Assembly: GCA_024138015.1 (NCBI GenBank)
Contig: JAMXBB010000004.1
Location: forward strand, 104,986,718 to 105,050,717
Direction of reading: 5' to 3'
Origin: Lumnitzera littorea
Lineage: Eukaryota; Streptophyta; Magnoliopsida; Myrtales; Combretaceae
DNA length: 64,000 nt
Shown: piece by piece, positions 1 through 11,546 of the stretch
Numbering within the stretch: position 1 is the first letter of the stretch
Layout of the letters: every line of letters starts with the position of its first letter
The notes under the pieces: model-generated
Seen by the model: only the letters and a program-made list of their open reading frames with translations
Databases searched by the model: none
Told to the model about the DNA's origin: nothing
Program-made: the position numbers and the translations under genes

Positions 1-429
1 CTAACTAATGGCATACGTTTGGAGCTAAAGATTGATTTAAAGCCATGGCTTGGCATGGCTAAAAGTTGCATGCATACACAAAGGGGAGAGAGGAAAAGAG
101 ACAAGCATAGAAAACTTATCAATTCATTAAGTACGATTGCAATTATATGTGCTTTTGACTTTGTTGCTACATTTTGTGGAAATAAGGCCTCAGATTGTTG
201 ACATTCCATGCCTAAAGGATAGGTCGTCTCTCTAGGATTTCCAACTTATAAGCGCGTTTTCTTGCATCTTCCATTACTCACTCCGAGTCCTCCCAATTAG
301 GGGTGAACTTTCCTCGCCCTTTTTCTAAGTCAATAGTCTCTAATTTTTTACATACTAATTCTCCTAGGTGAAAGACCTTGTGTTTGACATTATGGTTGTA
401 ATATTGGGCAGCTTGTGTGGCATTGTGCA

Positions 430-1300
430 CTTCTTTGATGGTGTTAAGGCTTGCTTAGAAGGCTATGTAGTTAATGTTCATATTGAAGTGTTAGGTTCTA
501 TTGGTGGGCAACTCCAACTCAATAGGGAGGATAACCTTTTCGCCAAATGCAAGGCGGAATGGGGTTTCTTCGATGGAGGTCCTGCGTATCTTATGATATC
601 CCTAAAGGATGTTCGGGAGCTAGTTTACCCACCTATCTCTTGCTTGCTCCACCCTTTTTTTTAGGCTATTGAAGATTACCTTGTTGATGGCTTCAACCTG
701 GCCATTGGTTTGAGGGTGAGTGACTAAGGTGTAAAGTATCCTGATGTTATGTTTATCATAAAATTCTTTGTACCAATCATTGCTGAATTGTTTCCCATTG
801 TTAATGATCAGTTGGTATAGCACCCTAAATCGAGATAATATATGGGTGAGCAAGAATCCTTCAATGATCTAGGTTGTGATGGTGGCTACAGCCAATGCCT
901 TTGCTCATTTGGTGAGGTAATCCACCATCATTAGGATGAATTGTCAACCTGACAATGCCTTTAGGATGAAGCTGAGGACATCTAACTTGTACTACACAAA
1001 AGGCCAAGGGCTTGTTAAAGGGTGCAATTCTGAACTAAGGGCATAAGTGATCGATGCGTATTCCTAGTAAGAGTGGTACTTCTGAACCAAGGACTTGGTA
1101 TCTTCCTTCGTTGTTGGCCAATAGTAGCCCAGCTTAAGTACTAGAATGTATAGTACTTAAGACTGGATGTAGTCATTACAAATTTCTATGTGGAACTCTT
1201 TAAGGATACAATACCCTCTTCCTTCCTAAGGCACCTGAGGAGTGGAGTACTTTATCCTAGTCGGTAGGGTATGTCGTTAATCAATGTGAAGTTGGTCGCA
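430..1300 (-). pseudogene. Integrase region of Ty3/gypsy pol, broken
   Basis: On the minus strand, remnants of the integrase linker (a PWPF motif), a core aspartate context VDYLTK, and a longer open piece at 853-620 containing THPQTNGQVEAINK are present. The last is the conserved block near the third catalytic residue of the DDE integrase; the usual NGQ-x-E pattern is retained. A continuation WVNKLPNIL resembles the following WVDELP block. Several stops lie between these pieces, so no working integrase is encoded. Confidence 0.75.
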
Positions 1301-1394
1301 ATGTAAGCTAACTTCTTTGCTTTTGCTCAATCCTTGAGTAATACCCCTATCTTAAGGTAATTTTCAAGGGGATCCATCTAAGAGGCCTTAAGAC

Positions 1395-2150
1395 TTACGA
1401 CTTATATTTCGAAAACTTTCTGCTTTTGTATCTCCAAGCTTCTTCGAGGAGGTACTGTATGAAGAGTAGCTTATTGCCATCATGTGATGTAGGGATAATG
1501 GAGGAGGCTATCTTAGATAGTTTGTCTACTTTTGCATTTTCCACATGAGGGATTTTATAAACTTCCCATGTCGTAAATTTCACGAGTGGACCTGATACTA
1601 GGTGCAAGTACCTGACCATTACTTCCCCTTTTGTCCCATATGCTCCTTTGCTTTGTTATACCACCAACATAGAATTTGAGTGTATGTTGAGCTTTTTTGC
1701 TTTGATGTCTTTGGTAATCTTTAAGTCGATGATGAGTGCTTTATACTTAGCCTTGTTGTTGCTTATCGGAAAACCAAACTTCAAAGCATAGAGAATCTTT
1801 GTTTCGTGCAGGCCTTGTAGTATAATACTGGCTTCATTCCCCACCCCACCACTACCTACCCCCCCAATAGAGGAGTCATCAACGTGGAGGGTCCATACAA
1901 GTATGGTGATCTTAAGCTGAAGGTCATTCGCTCAAGTGTATATAACTATGAAGTCGGTGAGGACTTATACTTTAATTTCCTATCTCTGGTGGAGCTAAAC
2001 GCTATGGGCACTGAGCTCGAATGAGTATTTCATCATTTAGCCTGAGGTGTCAGGTTTTTATAATGCAACTCCGAGTGGTTGGTTCGTTAGTATGACAATT
2101 GGGTGTGACTAGAAATAAGGTATAAGCTTTTGAGCTGCAATGACTACTAC
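1395..2150 (-). pseudogene. RNase H region of Ty3/gypsy pol, broken
   Basis: In element orientation the remains include a segment like VVVIAAQKL followed by VILTNQPL, then MMKYSFELSA, then WTLHVDDSS. This is the usual run from the end of the retroviral-type RNase H into the extra RNase H of Tat elements. It continues into SNNKAKYKALI and, after a frame change, MVRYLHLVSGPL and VENAKVDKLSKIAS, matching the family's NARADALSKLAS-like motif. Stops interrupt it at several points. Domain assignment rests on motif order; lineage is inference. Confidence 0.72.
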
Positions 2151-2164
2151 AAGGGTGAATTGTG

Positions 2165-2805
2165 ATGACTGGAAATAGGCAACTCAAGTGTATAGGACTC
2201 ATGTTCCAAACTTTTGTCCCTTAGCTTGTAGGTACAATTGGACTTACAACCGTACTCGCAACATGGATAAGAATGAATTGCCTGAAGTTCATCCCAATAT
2301 CTTTTCAATTTACCATAATAAGCATTAAAAGAAAAATTTCCTTGTTTCAAATTTGAGATCTCATACAAAATTTGAAAAATGAGAGGACCATTAGCAATGT
2401 CATATCTCTTAGTAATCTCATTCCATAAATCGCAAGCAAAATGCACATATAGAAATCCTTGTGCTAAATCATTAGTCATGGAATTTAGCAACCAGCACCT
2501 TACCATAAATTCGCACCTGATCCATTTCAATAAATCTTATGATTTTGTATCATCAGGCTGAGTTAAACTTCCATCAACAAATCCTAACTTCAACTTTGTG
2601 CCTAAAGCTATTTTTACTGCTCTACTCCATGCAATGTAATTAGATCCATCAAATATGATTTTCCTATAGACATCGAAGGACTATCAAATCCACTAAGATA
2701 CATTAGATCATTAAAACTTAGATTAGAAATCGCAACCATGTTGAATCCTTGCAACAATCTATCCAGTACTGAATAAGATTCGAATACAATACTTGATCAA
2801 AACTA
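2165..2805 (-). pseudogene. Ty1/copia gag 5' part, truncated
   Basis: Minus-strand reading from about 2720 to 2165 gives the N-terminal half of a copia gag (UBN2-type): residues such as LAQGFLYVHFACDLW, ITKRYDIANGPLIFQI and FNAYYGKLKRYWDEL are the family's conserved helices, ending near CCEYGCKSNCTYKLRD. The reading frame starts just after a primer-binding site and LTR, as expected for gag. It stops abruptly at about 2160-2200 and the sequence becomes Ty3 pol on the same strand. No copia protease, integrase or RT follows. Confidence 0.8.
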
Positions 2806-2817
2806 GCTCTGATACCA
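2806..2817 (-). other. Primer-binding site of truncated copia element
   Basis: On the minus strand this reads TGGTATCAGAGC, the standard copia primer-binding site complementary to the 3' end of initiator methionine tRNA. It lies directly inside the LTR end at 2818. Confidence 0.85.
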
Positions 2818-3110
2818 TGTAACATGTTCAGATTCGCAACATAAGTTGCTTTTAGTCCTTAGTTTGTCGTAGTACATCTTCGTCTGTAGGAAGATGAAGA
2901 ACGCTCATGGTGATGAAGCAAAGAAGAAATGCTGAACAAAAGTGTGTGTGTGAAAAATGACTATTACAATTTTTGATAAGTTATAAAGGAGTATTTATAC
3001 AGTGGTCTAATTAACTAACTAACTAGTCAGAAAGAATAAATAATCTTATACAAATAACTATACCATAATAAATATGGAAGTATAGCTACTGTACAATATG
3101 ATGGTTAACA
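2818..3110 (-). mobile_element. Copia LTR (293 bp), single copy
   Basis: The segment begins TGTAACAT and ends ATGGTTAACA on the plus strand, i.e. TG...CA with short imperfect inverted ends, and abuts a primer-binding site. It is the upstream LTR of the truncated element whose gag lies at 2165-2805. No partner LTR was found. Its outer edge coincides with the start of the duplicated 0.78-kb segment, so the element inserted at or in that segment. Confidence 0.75.
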
Positions 3111-3895
3111 AATCCTATTTGAAATATACATCGATTTCCATATTACATTATCATTTGATCTCAACCAAAGTTTATAGATACCTAGAATAGAAGAATCTCT
3201 AGTCTCCTCAAGCTAATGATTGAAACACCGAGAATGTTCTTATTACATTCTCAATCTTGATACAAGGTTTCCACAAATCAAGATCTTATTGGGATGTAGT
3301 TCACGATATATAAAATTGCAAGAAAGTTTCTCATAGTGGTCATATTAGAAATCACCTTGGAAGGGGGAAAGAGAAAAAGAGAGACAACACAATAGTGGAA
3401 GAATATTGATTCAGAAGGGGTTTTCTACGGTAACATTATGTTACTGTAAAGTTATGGTAAAATATACTTTATTTTAGAAAATTATATTATAAATAATAAA
3501 ATGAAAGCTGTTAATAGTTTTTTATCGGATTTCAACAAATTATGTCTATTAACAATAAAAATAAAACTGTTAACAGTTTTCATTTTACTATTTATGACAT
3601 GATTTATTAAAAAGCAAATATAATTTAGTACGACATCATACTAATGCAATATCACCATAGAATTTCCCTAATTTAGAAAGATACATACCTAATAAAATGT
3701 TGGTTACATACCATATTAATATACCCGTTAGAGATGTTTGTTCCCTGGCACATCACATGCTTCAATTTTCCAAAACAAAACTGGTCTGGGTAGGAGAATT
3801 TCTTTTCCCCTTTGTACCATACGAACGAGGCTGGTGAAAATAAAACGTCTGTGAGTGATTCACACGCGTGAAAGAAACGAGTTTTTAACTAAGAT
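3111..3895 (+). repeat. Dispersed duplicated segment, copy A
   Basis: About 0.78 kb aligns, with many substitutions and small indels, to 11547-12322 in the same orientation. Both start AATCCTATTTGAAATATACA and end near a shared AAAGAAACGAGTTTTT. Copy B has a short stretch missing here (near 3710). Both copies carry the same MITE. No coding sequence is recognised. Confidence 0.85.
3417..3668. mobile_element. MITE (about 252 bp) with long terminal inverted repeats
   Basis: The left arm starts GGGGTTTTCTACGGTAACAT. The right arm, read backwards, starts GGGAAATTCTATGGTGATAT, and the pairing continues inward for about 100 bases through AATAAAATGAAAGCTGTTAA against AGTAAAATGAAAACTGTTAA. Flanks resemble each other (ATTCAGAA on the left, ATTTAGAA two bases beyond the right end), a possible 8-bp target duplication. 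No coding capacity. Superfamily not settled; hAT-like or Mutator-like. Confidence 0.65.
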
Positions 3896-6197
3896 AATAG
3901 TAATTCACCTGGAATAATATGGATATAATATTGTCGGAGTAATGGTTCTTTAAGATTTATAGATTAAAAATGATGGTAAGCTTACATGTTCAGTCGAGGC
4001 AAGCGACATGACGTGGACTACATTATAGATTGTATAATGGACAATTCGTGGGAGCAATAGAGAACTTTGTGGCCGTAAAGAAGCGTTGCACCGATCCATC
4101 AGTGAAATCGATAAGCGATCGATCGGCAACGGTAATGGCGATCGGTCGGTGGTTATGTCATGCATATCGGTCGATCATCATAATTAACTTCCATCTTCAC
4201 CGTTCCAACAACAATTATATCAACATGGAAACATATTCAAATACCAAACCAACATCATAATATTCTTATTTCATCATTCAAAGCAACCAACGTAGTAAAT
4301 CATCAAACTTCTCACTTACCTCAGTCTCATGTTTACGGTGCGAAGTAGTCTTCTCGTAACTGCAAGGGATCAAGTTCTTCACCTACAAATCACAAAGAAC
4401 GAGATTACTATAGCATCTACATGCTAAACTTGACAAACTATACCTACATATTAAGCCTTTCGTATATGTTTCGACAAGTTTTGGACGAAACAGTTTTCAT
4501 TCGTTCATGAAACTAAAGCTAACTACCTCCTGATGAAGCTTGTATAGTTGTGAAGTATTCTTCACAAGGATTCCAGTGTAGCTTACTGTTTGGAGTTTGG
4601 ACCTAACTGAAAAAGATACAGAGAAGGTTTGTATACAGCAATTTACAATGGTCTGAGAGTTTTCATAAGTGGGTAAGGGGTAAGAGACACAGGTAATTTA
4701 TAATGGTCTGAGAAGGTTTGTATATTACAATTTGATGTACATCAGTTTATCCTAATACTCTCCACTATAAGAAAGAATTTTCTGAACTTCTCCATTTTAG
4801 GAAGAAAATGGTCGGCAATGGTTATCTCAATTACTAGCTTGGCTAGTACGCATTATATTGAACACCTTTAATTATCCTGACTATAATAGTTTTATATAAA
4901 ATTTTACGTATAGATTAAATTAAATATTCTAGACTTAAATATATACTTTCAATTCATAAATTATTATTTTAATTTTGTATTCCGAATTTTCTCGTTCAAG
5001 TTATTCTAATTATATTTGTAGATTCGATTTTAGGTAATTGGTATGTAAAATATTTCAAGTATCTTAATGAGGCTTCCTAATCCATTTTTTTTTTTCTATA
5101 TGTTTGCCTAAAGTATCGTTAAATTTTGCTCATCAAGTTATCATCATCTCTTTTGAGATTAGTCTTGGTTTATTAATTAGCTAAATTGACAGGATTTTAC
5201 AAATGCAAGTTTCTAATCAACCCTAACCAAGTCAAGTCCTTAAGTTTTTATGTGGGTGGTTCATGGGACAAGATAAGAGAAACCCATCGCTTAGACAATA
5301 AAGGGAGGGGCTTAAAAGTTATGGGAGGTGCCCAAGTTGAAGGAGAAGGCTCAAGTAGGGGCACCCAAAGAGCTTTCTAAATCTAAGCTACTAAGAGAAG
5401 AGGAGGCTCAAAAGGAAGAGTAATCTAGGTCAGAATGAGTACTTCGAGGGAGGCAGAAGGCATACAACTTGATGAAGTACTGGAGTAGATCAAAATGGGC
5501 CTAACTTATGATCCTTAGCCTAAATTATTGTTATAATAGGAAGGTTAGACCAAGAAGTATTGGATGGAGTACAGATTACTATATAGGAAGGGGTAAAAAT
5601 TACAAATTCTAAACCATGAAGATTCTTGAAGGAAGATTTTGAAGTAGTTCCAAGAGCTAAGGAAATGAGAATACCCAAGAGCAAAATAAATACTACCTAA
5701 CTAGGAGAACAAGTTGAGTTGAAGATATGGATTTTTTTTTTTTTTTTTTTGGAGACTTTTGTGTTGTAGCAGCCATCTTAAGAGGGATCACTGAGGGTGT
5801 AAGACAAGATGGAAAGGTAAAGAAGATCCTCCAAGGGCATCGACATGTAGCCTAGACCAACATTCATGCTTAAGGTATCTAGTGCAATGAAAACTTCTAC
5901 TTCTAAATGAAGCAATGTAGGATGTCACAGTAGATTGTGTGCCGTTTTAGGCATTTGGTAGATTGATTTTTAAAGGAAGCATAAGGTAATGGAAGCATTA
6001 CTGCTTTGCTTAGGGGTGAATGCCACTAGCTTTTCTACCTAAGCCTTTTTTTTTTTTATCATCACATTATATATGTAAAAGCTCGATCTATTTTCAAAAA
6101 TCTTCTAGTAAGTGTCTAGATATAACGAATTTTAGTTAGTAGAGATAATTAAACAAGAATAGGTAGGAGTAGATATTGGATGTAAGATAGAGCAAGT
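3896..6197. other. Spacer, no gene recognised
   Basis: AT-rich sequence with only short open frames that resemble nothing I know. A phrase around AATGGTCTGAGA with GAGAAGGTTTGTATA occurs twice at 4620-4730. A poly-T run lies at about 5730-5750. The part from about 5180 to 6190 has a different texture (more G, short plus-strand frames) and may be eroded retroelement interior, but no domain can be named. Confidence 0.5.
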
Positions 6198-6407
6198 TGT
6201 TGACCATGCTTGTTGTGACCATTCAAACTCCTATATTCAAAGATCAAGAAGAAAGAAACAGAGAATTTTGGAAATGAAGAACGAGCAATTTGGGGTGAAA
6301 GAAAACTAACTAACTAAAAATCTATTATAAACATTTATATATAGGTGTATATATGTGTAAGGACTCACACACGTGAAAGTGAACAAAATGAATAAATATA
6401 AATTCCA
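6198..6407 (-). repeat. 3' LTR of copia element
   Basis: Starts TGTTGACCATGCTTG and ends AAATTCCA on the plus strand, matching the right LTR over its full length. The bases just inside (6408-6425), read on the minus strand, include TTGAGGGGAGTA, a fitting polypurine tract for plus-strand priming. Confidence 0.88.
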
Positions 6408-6457
6408 TACTCCCCTCAAGTGAGACACAATGAAAGTCCCAACTTGATAAATATTGG

Positions 6458-7300
6458 TTATAACTGCGAATGATTCAAGGATTTTGTCAAAAAATCCACT
6501 AATTGATGTTTAGAAGCCACATGAGAAACCTTAAGAAAACCTCGATCAATATGATGTCTAGTGAAGTGAACATCAATCTTGACATGCTTTGTCCTAGCAT
6601 GAAAACAAGGGTTCTTCGCAATAAGTAGAGGAGATTTGCTCTTTGTGTAAAGAGGAATAAGAAGAACAATGTTCACACAAAGGTCTTGAAGCAAGTAAGA
6701 CAACCATAATAATTCCTTTGTAACTGAAGCTAAGCTTCAATATTCAACTTCAGTGGATGAAGTTGATACTGTAAATTGTTTATTTATTTTCCATGAAATC
6801 AAGGAAGATCTAAGAAACATGCAATATCCAGTTAATGACTTTTTATCAATTACACAAGATCCCCAATCAGCTTTGAAGAAACCACTGAGAGATATATTAG
6901 TTGCAGATGAATAGAACAATCCTCTATCAAAAGTCCCTTTCAAATATTTCAACATATGAAGAATAACTTGATAATCATTTGTCCTTGGATTGCTAACAAA
7001 CTGACTTAATCGTTGGACTGCGAAGGATATATCTAGTCGTATCATAGTTAGATGTAAAAGGTGACCAACAATGTGCCTATATGAGGAAGGATCAGAAAGC
7101 AAGTCTCTTAATGTGTTATCTAACTGAACATGCTGTTGAAATGGTATAGCAGTAGGCTTAGTTGCTCTTAAGCCTATATTACATAAGATATCAAGCAAAA
7201 ATTTTCATTGATTTAACAAGATGTCTCTACTAGTACGACATATCTTAATTCCCAAGAAGAATTTGACATCTCCTAAGTATTTTATAGTAAATGCCTTATC
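6458..7300 (-). pseudogene. Copia RNase H, broken
   Basis: The minus strand encodes the end of RT and the RNase H of a copia polyprotein. SYRHIVGHLLHLTMIRLDIS corresponds to the YRSLVGSLIYLT-type block and STSSTEVEY to the conserved STAEAEY-type RNase H motif. After a frame change KHVKIDVHFTRHHI and HQLVDFLTKSL give the family's C-terminal KHIDIDCHFVRE-like and ADIFTKPL-like blocks. At least two frame breaks lie between them. Confidence 0.85.
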
Positions 7301-7312
7301 AAGAGAGCATGT

Positions 7313-7972
7313 TTAACAGCAAATAATGCCATCCAAGGATGCACCAGTCATAAGCACATCATCAACATAGATAAGTATAGCTGGAAATTCATCATCATTC
7401 GTGCGAGTAAACAATGAATAGTCATTAGTAGACCGAACAAAACCAAGTGAAGTGACAAAATTGGAAAATTCCTTATTCCACTGTTGAGACGCTTGTTTCA
7501 AACCATGCAACGAATGTATTGATTTGCACACATAACCAGTAGAAGGAACAGCATAACCATCGGGCGGATTCATATATATCTCTTCCTCTATATTACCATG
7601 TAGAAAAGCATTGTTCACATCAAGCTAGTGAACATGTTACCCTTTGATAGCAGTAGGAGCAAGTAATAATCTCATGGTGGTAAGCTTAGCAACCAGTGAG
7701 AATGTATAAATATAGTTAATTCCCTCAACCTGACTATACCCTTTTGCCATAAGTCTTGCTTTATACCTCTAAATAGACCCATCAAGATTATACTTGATTT
7801 TATACACCCATTTTGAACCAATAGGTTTCATCCCTAGTGGCAAAGGCACTAACTTCCATGTATTATTAGCTTCCAAGACTAAAAGTTCCTTGTTCATTAC
7901 ATCCATCCACTTAAGATTAGTTTTAGCTTCATGAAAATTCCATGGTTCATGAATTGTTAAAATGTTAGCCAA
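7313..7972 (-). pseudogene. Copia reverse transcriptase, broken
   Basis: Two minus-strand pieces form most of an RVT_2-type reverse transcriptase. 7972-7769 holds the N-terminal block (MNKELLVLEANNTWKLV, then KPIGSKWVYKIKY). 7618-7313 holds MNNAFLHGNIEEEIYM, SLHGLKQASQQW and the catalytic YVDD in ILIYVDDVLM. The catalytic aspartates are still visible but the frame is interrupted between 7618 and 7769 and again after 7313. Confidence 0.88.
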
Positions 7973-8572
7973 TGATACTACATAGTCCTTGGGAAATTAG
8001 GCTAAAGTTTGATTGTTGAACAATGGATATAAGGTCTCTGTTGCTATTGGAGATTGAGAAGTACTGGTTTGCACAGTATGTACATAATCAGTAAGCCAAG
8101 TGGGATTTCTTTTGACTCTAGTAAAGCAATGCAAAGAATGAGGAATATCTGCAGTATCCCGATCAGAAGAAGGAACAAAAGATGATACTAAAGGAATAGA
8201 CTGAGAAAAAGAATCAGTGATAGACAAAGGAAATAATGGGCATGAATTAGAATTTGGAGGATTATCTTTGAATGGAAAAACATTCTCAACAAAAACTACA
8301 TCTAGGCTAACAAACAAATCATGAGTGACTAGGTCATACAATTTGTTACCTTTCTAATTAAGAGGATATTCAAGAAACATACAATGACACCCTTTAAGAT
8401 CTAGTTTATCATTAGACTTATCAACAATAGTGGCATAATATAAGCAACCAATGGTTCTAAGGGTTGTATAAGAAGGAGGCTTGTTGAACAAAACTTGGTA
8501 AGAAGATTTCCAATTAAGTTTGCGTATAGGCATTTTGTTGATGAGTGTAATAGCTGCTAGAACACATTCTCC

Positions 8573-8941
8573 CTAAAATATTTTAGGTAAGTTTGCATGT
8601 AATCTAATAGCTCTAACTATTTCAAGCAAATTTCTATGTTTACACTCATCAATACCATTTTGTTGAGGGGTATAAGTGGTGGTTTGCTGATGTGTGATAC
8701 TAAGTTCATTAAAGAGTTGTTGGTAATTGTGTGAAAGGAATTCACTACCATTATCACTTCGGATGAACTTTGAAGTAGTGTTGAAATAGTTTTTAAAGTA
8801 TGAAAGGAAATGTGTTAAGATAGAAACTATTTGATGTTTATTTTGAATTAAGTAAGTCCAAGTTATTCTACTCATGCCATCCACTATTGTTAAAAAATAT
8901 CTTGCTCTCGAAAGTGAAGGAACATTATATGGACTCCACAA
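8573..8941 (-). pseudogene. Copia integrase core, truncated frame
   Basis: The translation shows a DDE integrase core: first aspartate in FLTIVDGMSR, second in FIRSDNGSEF, and the glutamate block as QQNGIDECKHR, where the family has NG-x-x-ER-KHR; the glutamate is kept and the next arginine has become cysteine. The upstream zinc-binding part and the downstream region to RT (8573 to about 7990) are further degraded. Confidence 0.86.
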
Positions 8942-9039
8942 ATCAACAATTATAAGCTTAAGTACATTGCAAGTAAAAGTTAACTATATGGAAAAGACAA
9001 ATGATGAGATTTAGCCATATGACAAGCATTACAATGAAA

Positions 9040-9480
9040 TTAACTTAAAACTTTGTCATTACAATGTGAAATGTGTTTGAGCTTTATAACAAAAATATGA
9101 CCAAGTCTATTATCTGACAAACTTGAGGAAACATCATCATTATATACTGTATTGATAGTTGAAAAATTCGAAACAGAAGCTAGACTACTTTGCTCTAATT
9201 TCAAAACATATAAACCCTTCTTATATTTCACATAAGCAACAATCTTCTCACTAGTCAGGTCCTGAAATAGGCAGCAATTTGGATGAAAAGAAACAAGGTT
9301 AGAGTTTTCTAACAACTTATTGATGGACAAAATATTACAATGAAAATCGAGTACAAAGAGAACATTATGTAGGACAATGTCTTTTGTAAGTTGTACATCT
9401 ATAATGGTGGTAACGAGTTTAATGGTTCTATCTGGCAATTTTACATGAATAGGTTGGGAAAGCTTCTTTATGTTAATCAA
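9040..9480 (-). pseudogene. Copia protease / pre-integrase region, broken
   Basis: The frame contains VQLTKDIVLHNVLFVLDFHC, followed by ILSINKL, the conserved block after the aspartic protease, and ends with RLGHIFVIKLKHIS, the gag-pre-integrase RLGH motif. The DSGA-type protease active site itself is not clear upstream, where the frame is lost. Confidence 0.75.
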
Positions 9481-9707
9481 AATGGTTTAAGAAGTCATGT
9501 GGTTAGAGGCACTTGCATCAACAATCCACTCATCCACTAAATTTTCATCTCTATAAAACGAAGCTACAAAAGAATTATGAGTAGCAATTTGACTTACAAA
9601 ATGAATGGAAGTATAATATGCATTATTTATACCTGATCCTTTTATCATTCGATAAACTTCGTGACATATTTTTTAGAACAATTTCGAATCATCTTGTTCT
9701 AATTTCC

Positions 9708-10662
9708 CTATAACAGAAACAAGAACAACACCATGTAGAGAAGTGTTAGATTGTTGTGACACATAATTGGCAAATTTATTCCCTTTCTTATCTCGATTAC
9801 CCTTATACCAATAAGGAAATCCATAGATTTCAAAGCAATTCTCAATGTAATGGCCAGTCTTTTTATAATGAATACAAGTAGCAACATCATCAATTAAATG
9901 AAGGCAACCTGCTACTTGTTTCTGCTTCTCAACCTAGTAGATTAAGTAGTGTGCTTTGCTAGCAGTTCGCAAAGGCCCTAAGGATAAAATATGACTTTAG
10001 ATATTCTCAAATGCCTCATTTAGACCCATGAGGAACTGCAGCCACTTATTTCGATTTTTTATCTCCCCTATCTTAGTAAGTAAATCACATCTATGGCCTT
10101 CTAATGCACCACGCATACAATTTGATAATCCAACTAAGCTACTCAATTCATCCTATAGCTTCTTCAATTTGTTGTAGTAAACAATAACCGTGTTATTTCC
10201 TTGTCTAGCATTCATAATTTCGTATTGAAGTTGAAACAACAAAGGACCATTAGTTTGCCCAAATCTATCATTTCTGTCATCCCACAATTCTTTGGCCAAT
10301 TGAGCATACATGAAACCCTCGGCTAATTCCTTTTTCATAGAGTTTAAAATCTAACATCTTATCATATAATCATATCTAATCCATCTTTGAAGATCATTTT
10401 GATTATTCTTAGGTTTTTCACAAGTTCCTTCAATAAAACCAAGTTTAGATTTCACGCTTAGGGCTAATCTAATAGAACGATTCCATCCTAGAAATCTTGT
10501 TCTATTGAAAATTAAACTTGCAATAATGGATCCGGGATTATCAAATCCAAAAAAATACAATGGATCATTATACGTAAGATCCATTTGATGAACTTGCAAA
10601 ATGTTACTCATAACATAGGAGAAGAGACGAAGATTACTAGAAAAAATGAAGATAACCTTCAC
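9708..10662 (-). pseudogene. Copia gag, broken into several frames
   Basis: 10662-10351 gives the gag N-terminus (FLGWNRSIRLALSVKSKLGF is the WxR-x-hALxxK-type block). 10338-10153 continues with AEGFMYAQLAKELWDD and NGPLLFQLQYEI. Near 9880-9840 lies a zinc-knuckle relic, CIHYKKTGHYIENC, in which the second cysteine of the CX2CX4HX4C motif is tyrosine. Frame changes separate the pieces, so no full gag is made. Confidence 0.82.
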
Positions 10663-10669
10663 ACAACTT

Positions 10670-10681
10670 CCATTGATACCA
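10670..10681 (-). other. Primer-binding site of copia element
   Basis: Minus-strand sequence TGGTATCAATGG directly follows the LTR end, matching the start of the usual initiator-Met tRNA site (TGGTATCAGAGC) for eight or nine bases. Confidence 0.75.
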
Positions 10682-10890
10682 TGTTGACCATGCTTGCTAT
10701 GATCATTTAGACCTTGTACTCAGAGATCAAGAAAAAAGAAATAGAGAATTCTGGAAATGAAGAACAAGCGATTTAGGGTGAAAGAAAAATAATTAACTAA
10801 AAATCTATTACAAATGTCTATATACAGGTGTATACACATGTAAGGACTCACATACATGAAAGTGAACAAAATGAATAAATATAAATTCCA
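10682..10890 (-). repeat. 5' LTR of copia element
   Basis: Pairs with 6198-6407 from TGTTGACCATGCTTG to AAATTCCA. Being the upstream LTR of the minus-strand element, it would have held its promoter. Differences from the other LTR are mainly C/T and G/A. Confidence 0.88.
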
Positions 10891-10892
10891 TA

Positions 10893-11546
10893 TAAGTCTG
10901 GACTATTTATTTATCTAAGCCTCTTGTATATATAAGGTGGTTCTTTCCTCATTAGTAAAGCATCCAAAAAGTACAAGAATTTATTCTTAATACCAAGTGT
11001 TTCTCTTTAAACTTCTCTTTGTATCATCTAAAGCAAAGTGACTAAGCCACAATGGTCTTGGAAAGTCCAAGTGCCATGCATAAAAGTTAGTTCAGCACCC
11101 TTTACATGACACTAGGACTTGAGCCCATTAATCCTACTCTTGAGGAGTTGGCATCGCCACATGGCACGGCCAAAATGGAGATCCATCATAGGAATTTAAG
11201 AGAACCAGGAAGGTTTGAAAGCTGTAATACGAAAAGGTATGTAAAAAAACATATATTTGAGGTCCTAGATCAGGAAGAAAGAGAAGGAGAACCGTGGCTT
11301 AATGAAAGAATCTGACAAATTTCCATGATGTTCCGGGGGGGAATAGATCAACTGCTATATCCTTACAAAAAAGAAAAAAGAAAAAAAATGAGATCCTTAA
11401 GAGGAACATAGTTGTTGAATGTCTCTCTTACATAAACCAAATCCCAACTCCAGTCGCAATCCCTAATATTGTACATGTTTCATATGCAGATGAATGTAGT
11501 CATTTAAAAGGATAAACCACTCAAACCATGGACATTATCAAAATTT
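10893..11546. other. Spacer with LTR-like texture, unclassified
   Basis: Contains a TATATATAAGG stretch at about 10928-10940 followed by C/T-rich sequence, which looks like the promoter part of an LTR, but no partner copy is seen. A short plus-strand open frame at 11106-11315 (69 codons, charged, RYVKKHIFEVLDQEEREGEP near its end) resembles nothing I recognise. It may be interior of the element into which the copia element inserted. Confidence 0.35.

Larger units (their letters stand above)
1..2160 (-). mobile_element. Degenerate Tat-type Ty3/gypsy pol fragment (RNase H to integrase)
   Basis: Read on the minus strand from about 2150 down to 1, the translation follows the pol order of Tat/Athila-type Ty3 elements: end of the first RNase H domain, RNase H with the SNNKAKYKALI signature, linker, then integrase. 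Several stops and frame shifts break it, so it is a relic. No LTR belonging to it is seen; one end is cut by the window start and the other by a copia fragment at about 2160. The bases from 1 to about 430 are weaker and only follow the end of integrase. RNase H similarity suggests it is a relative of the larger plus-strand element at 18470-27700. Confidence 0.8.
6198..10892 (-). mobile_element. Ty1/copia retrotransposon, structurally complete, inactivated
   Basis: Two LTRs of about 210 bp (6198-6407 and 10682-10890) bound a minus-strand interior in copia order: gag, protease/pre-integrase, integrase, RT, RNase H. A primer-binding site lies inside the right LTR and a purine tract beside the left one. 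Flanks are CAAGT at 6193-6197 and TAAGT at 10893-10897, a likely 5-bp target duplication with one change if the element ends at 10892. By hand alignment the LTRs differ at roughly 15 percent of positions, mostly transitions, so the insertion is old. Every coding domain is broken by stops or shifts. Confidence 0.9.

Noticed and set aside
368..664. 98-codon plus-strand open frame
   Set aside because: Antisense to the Ty3 integrase relic on the minus strand; its reading is a shadow of that sequence.
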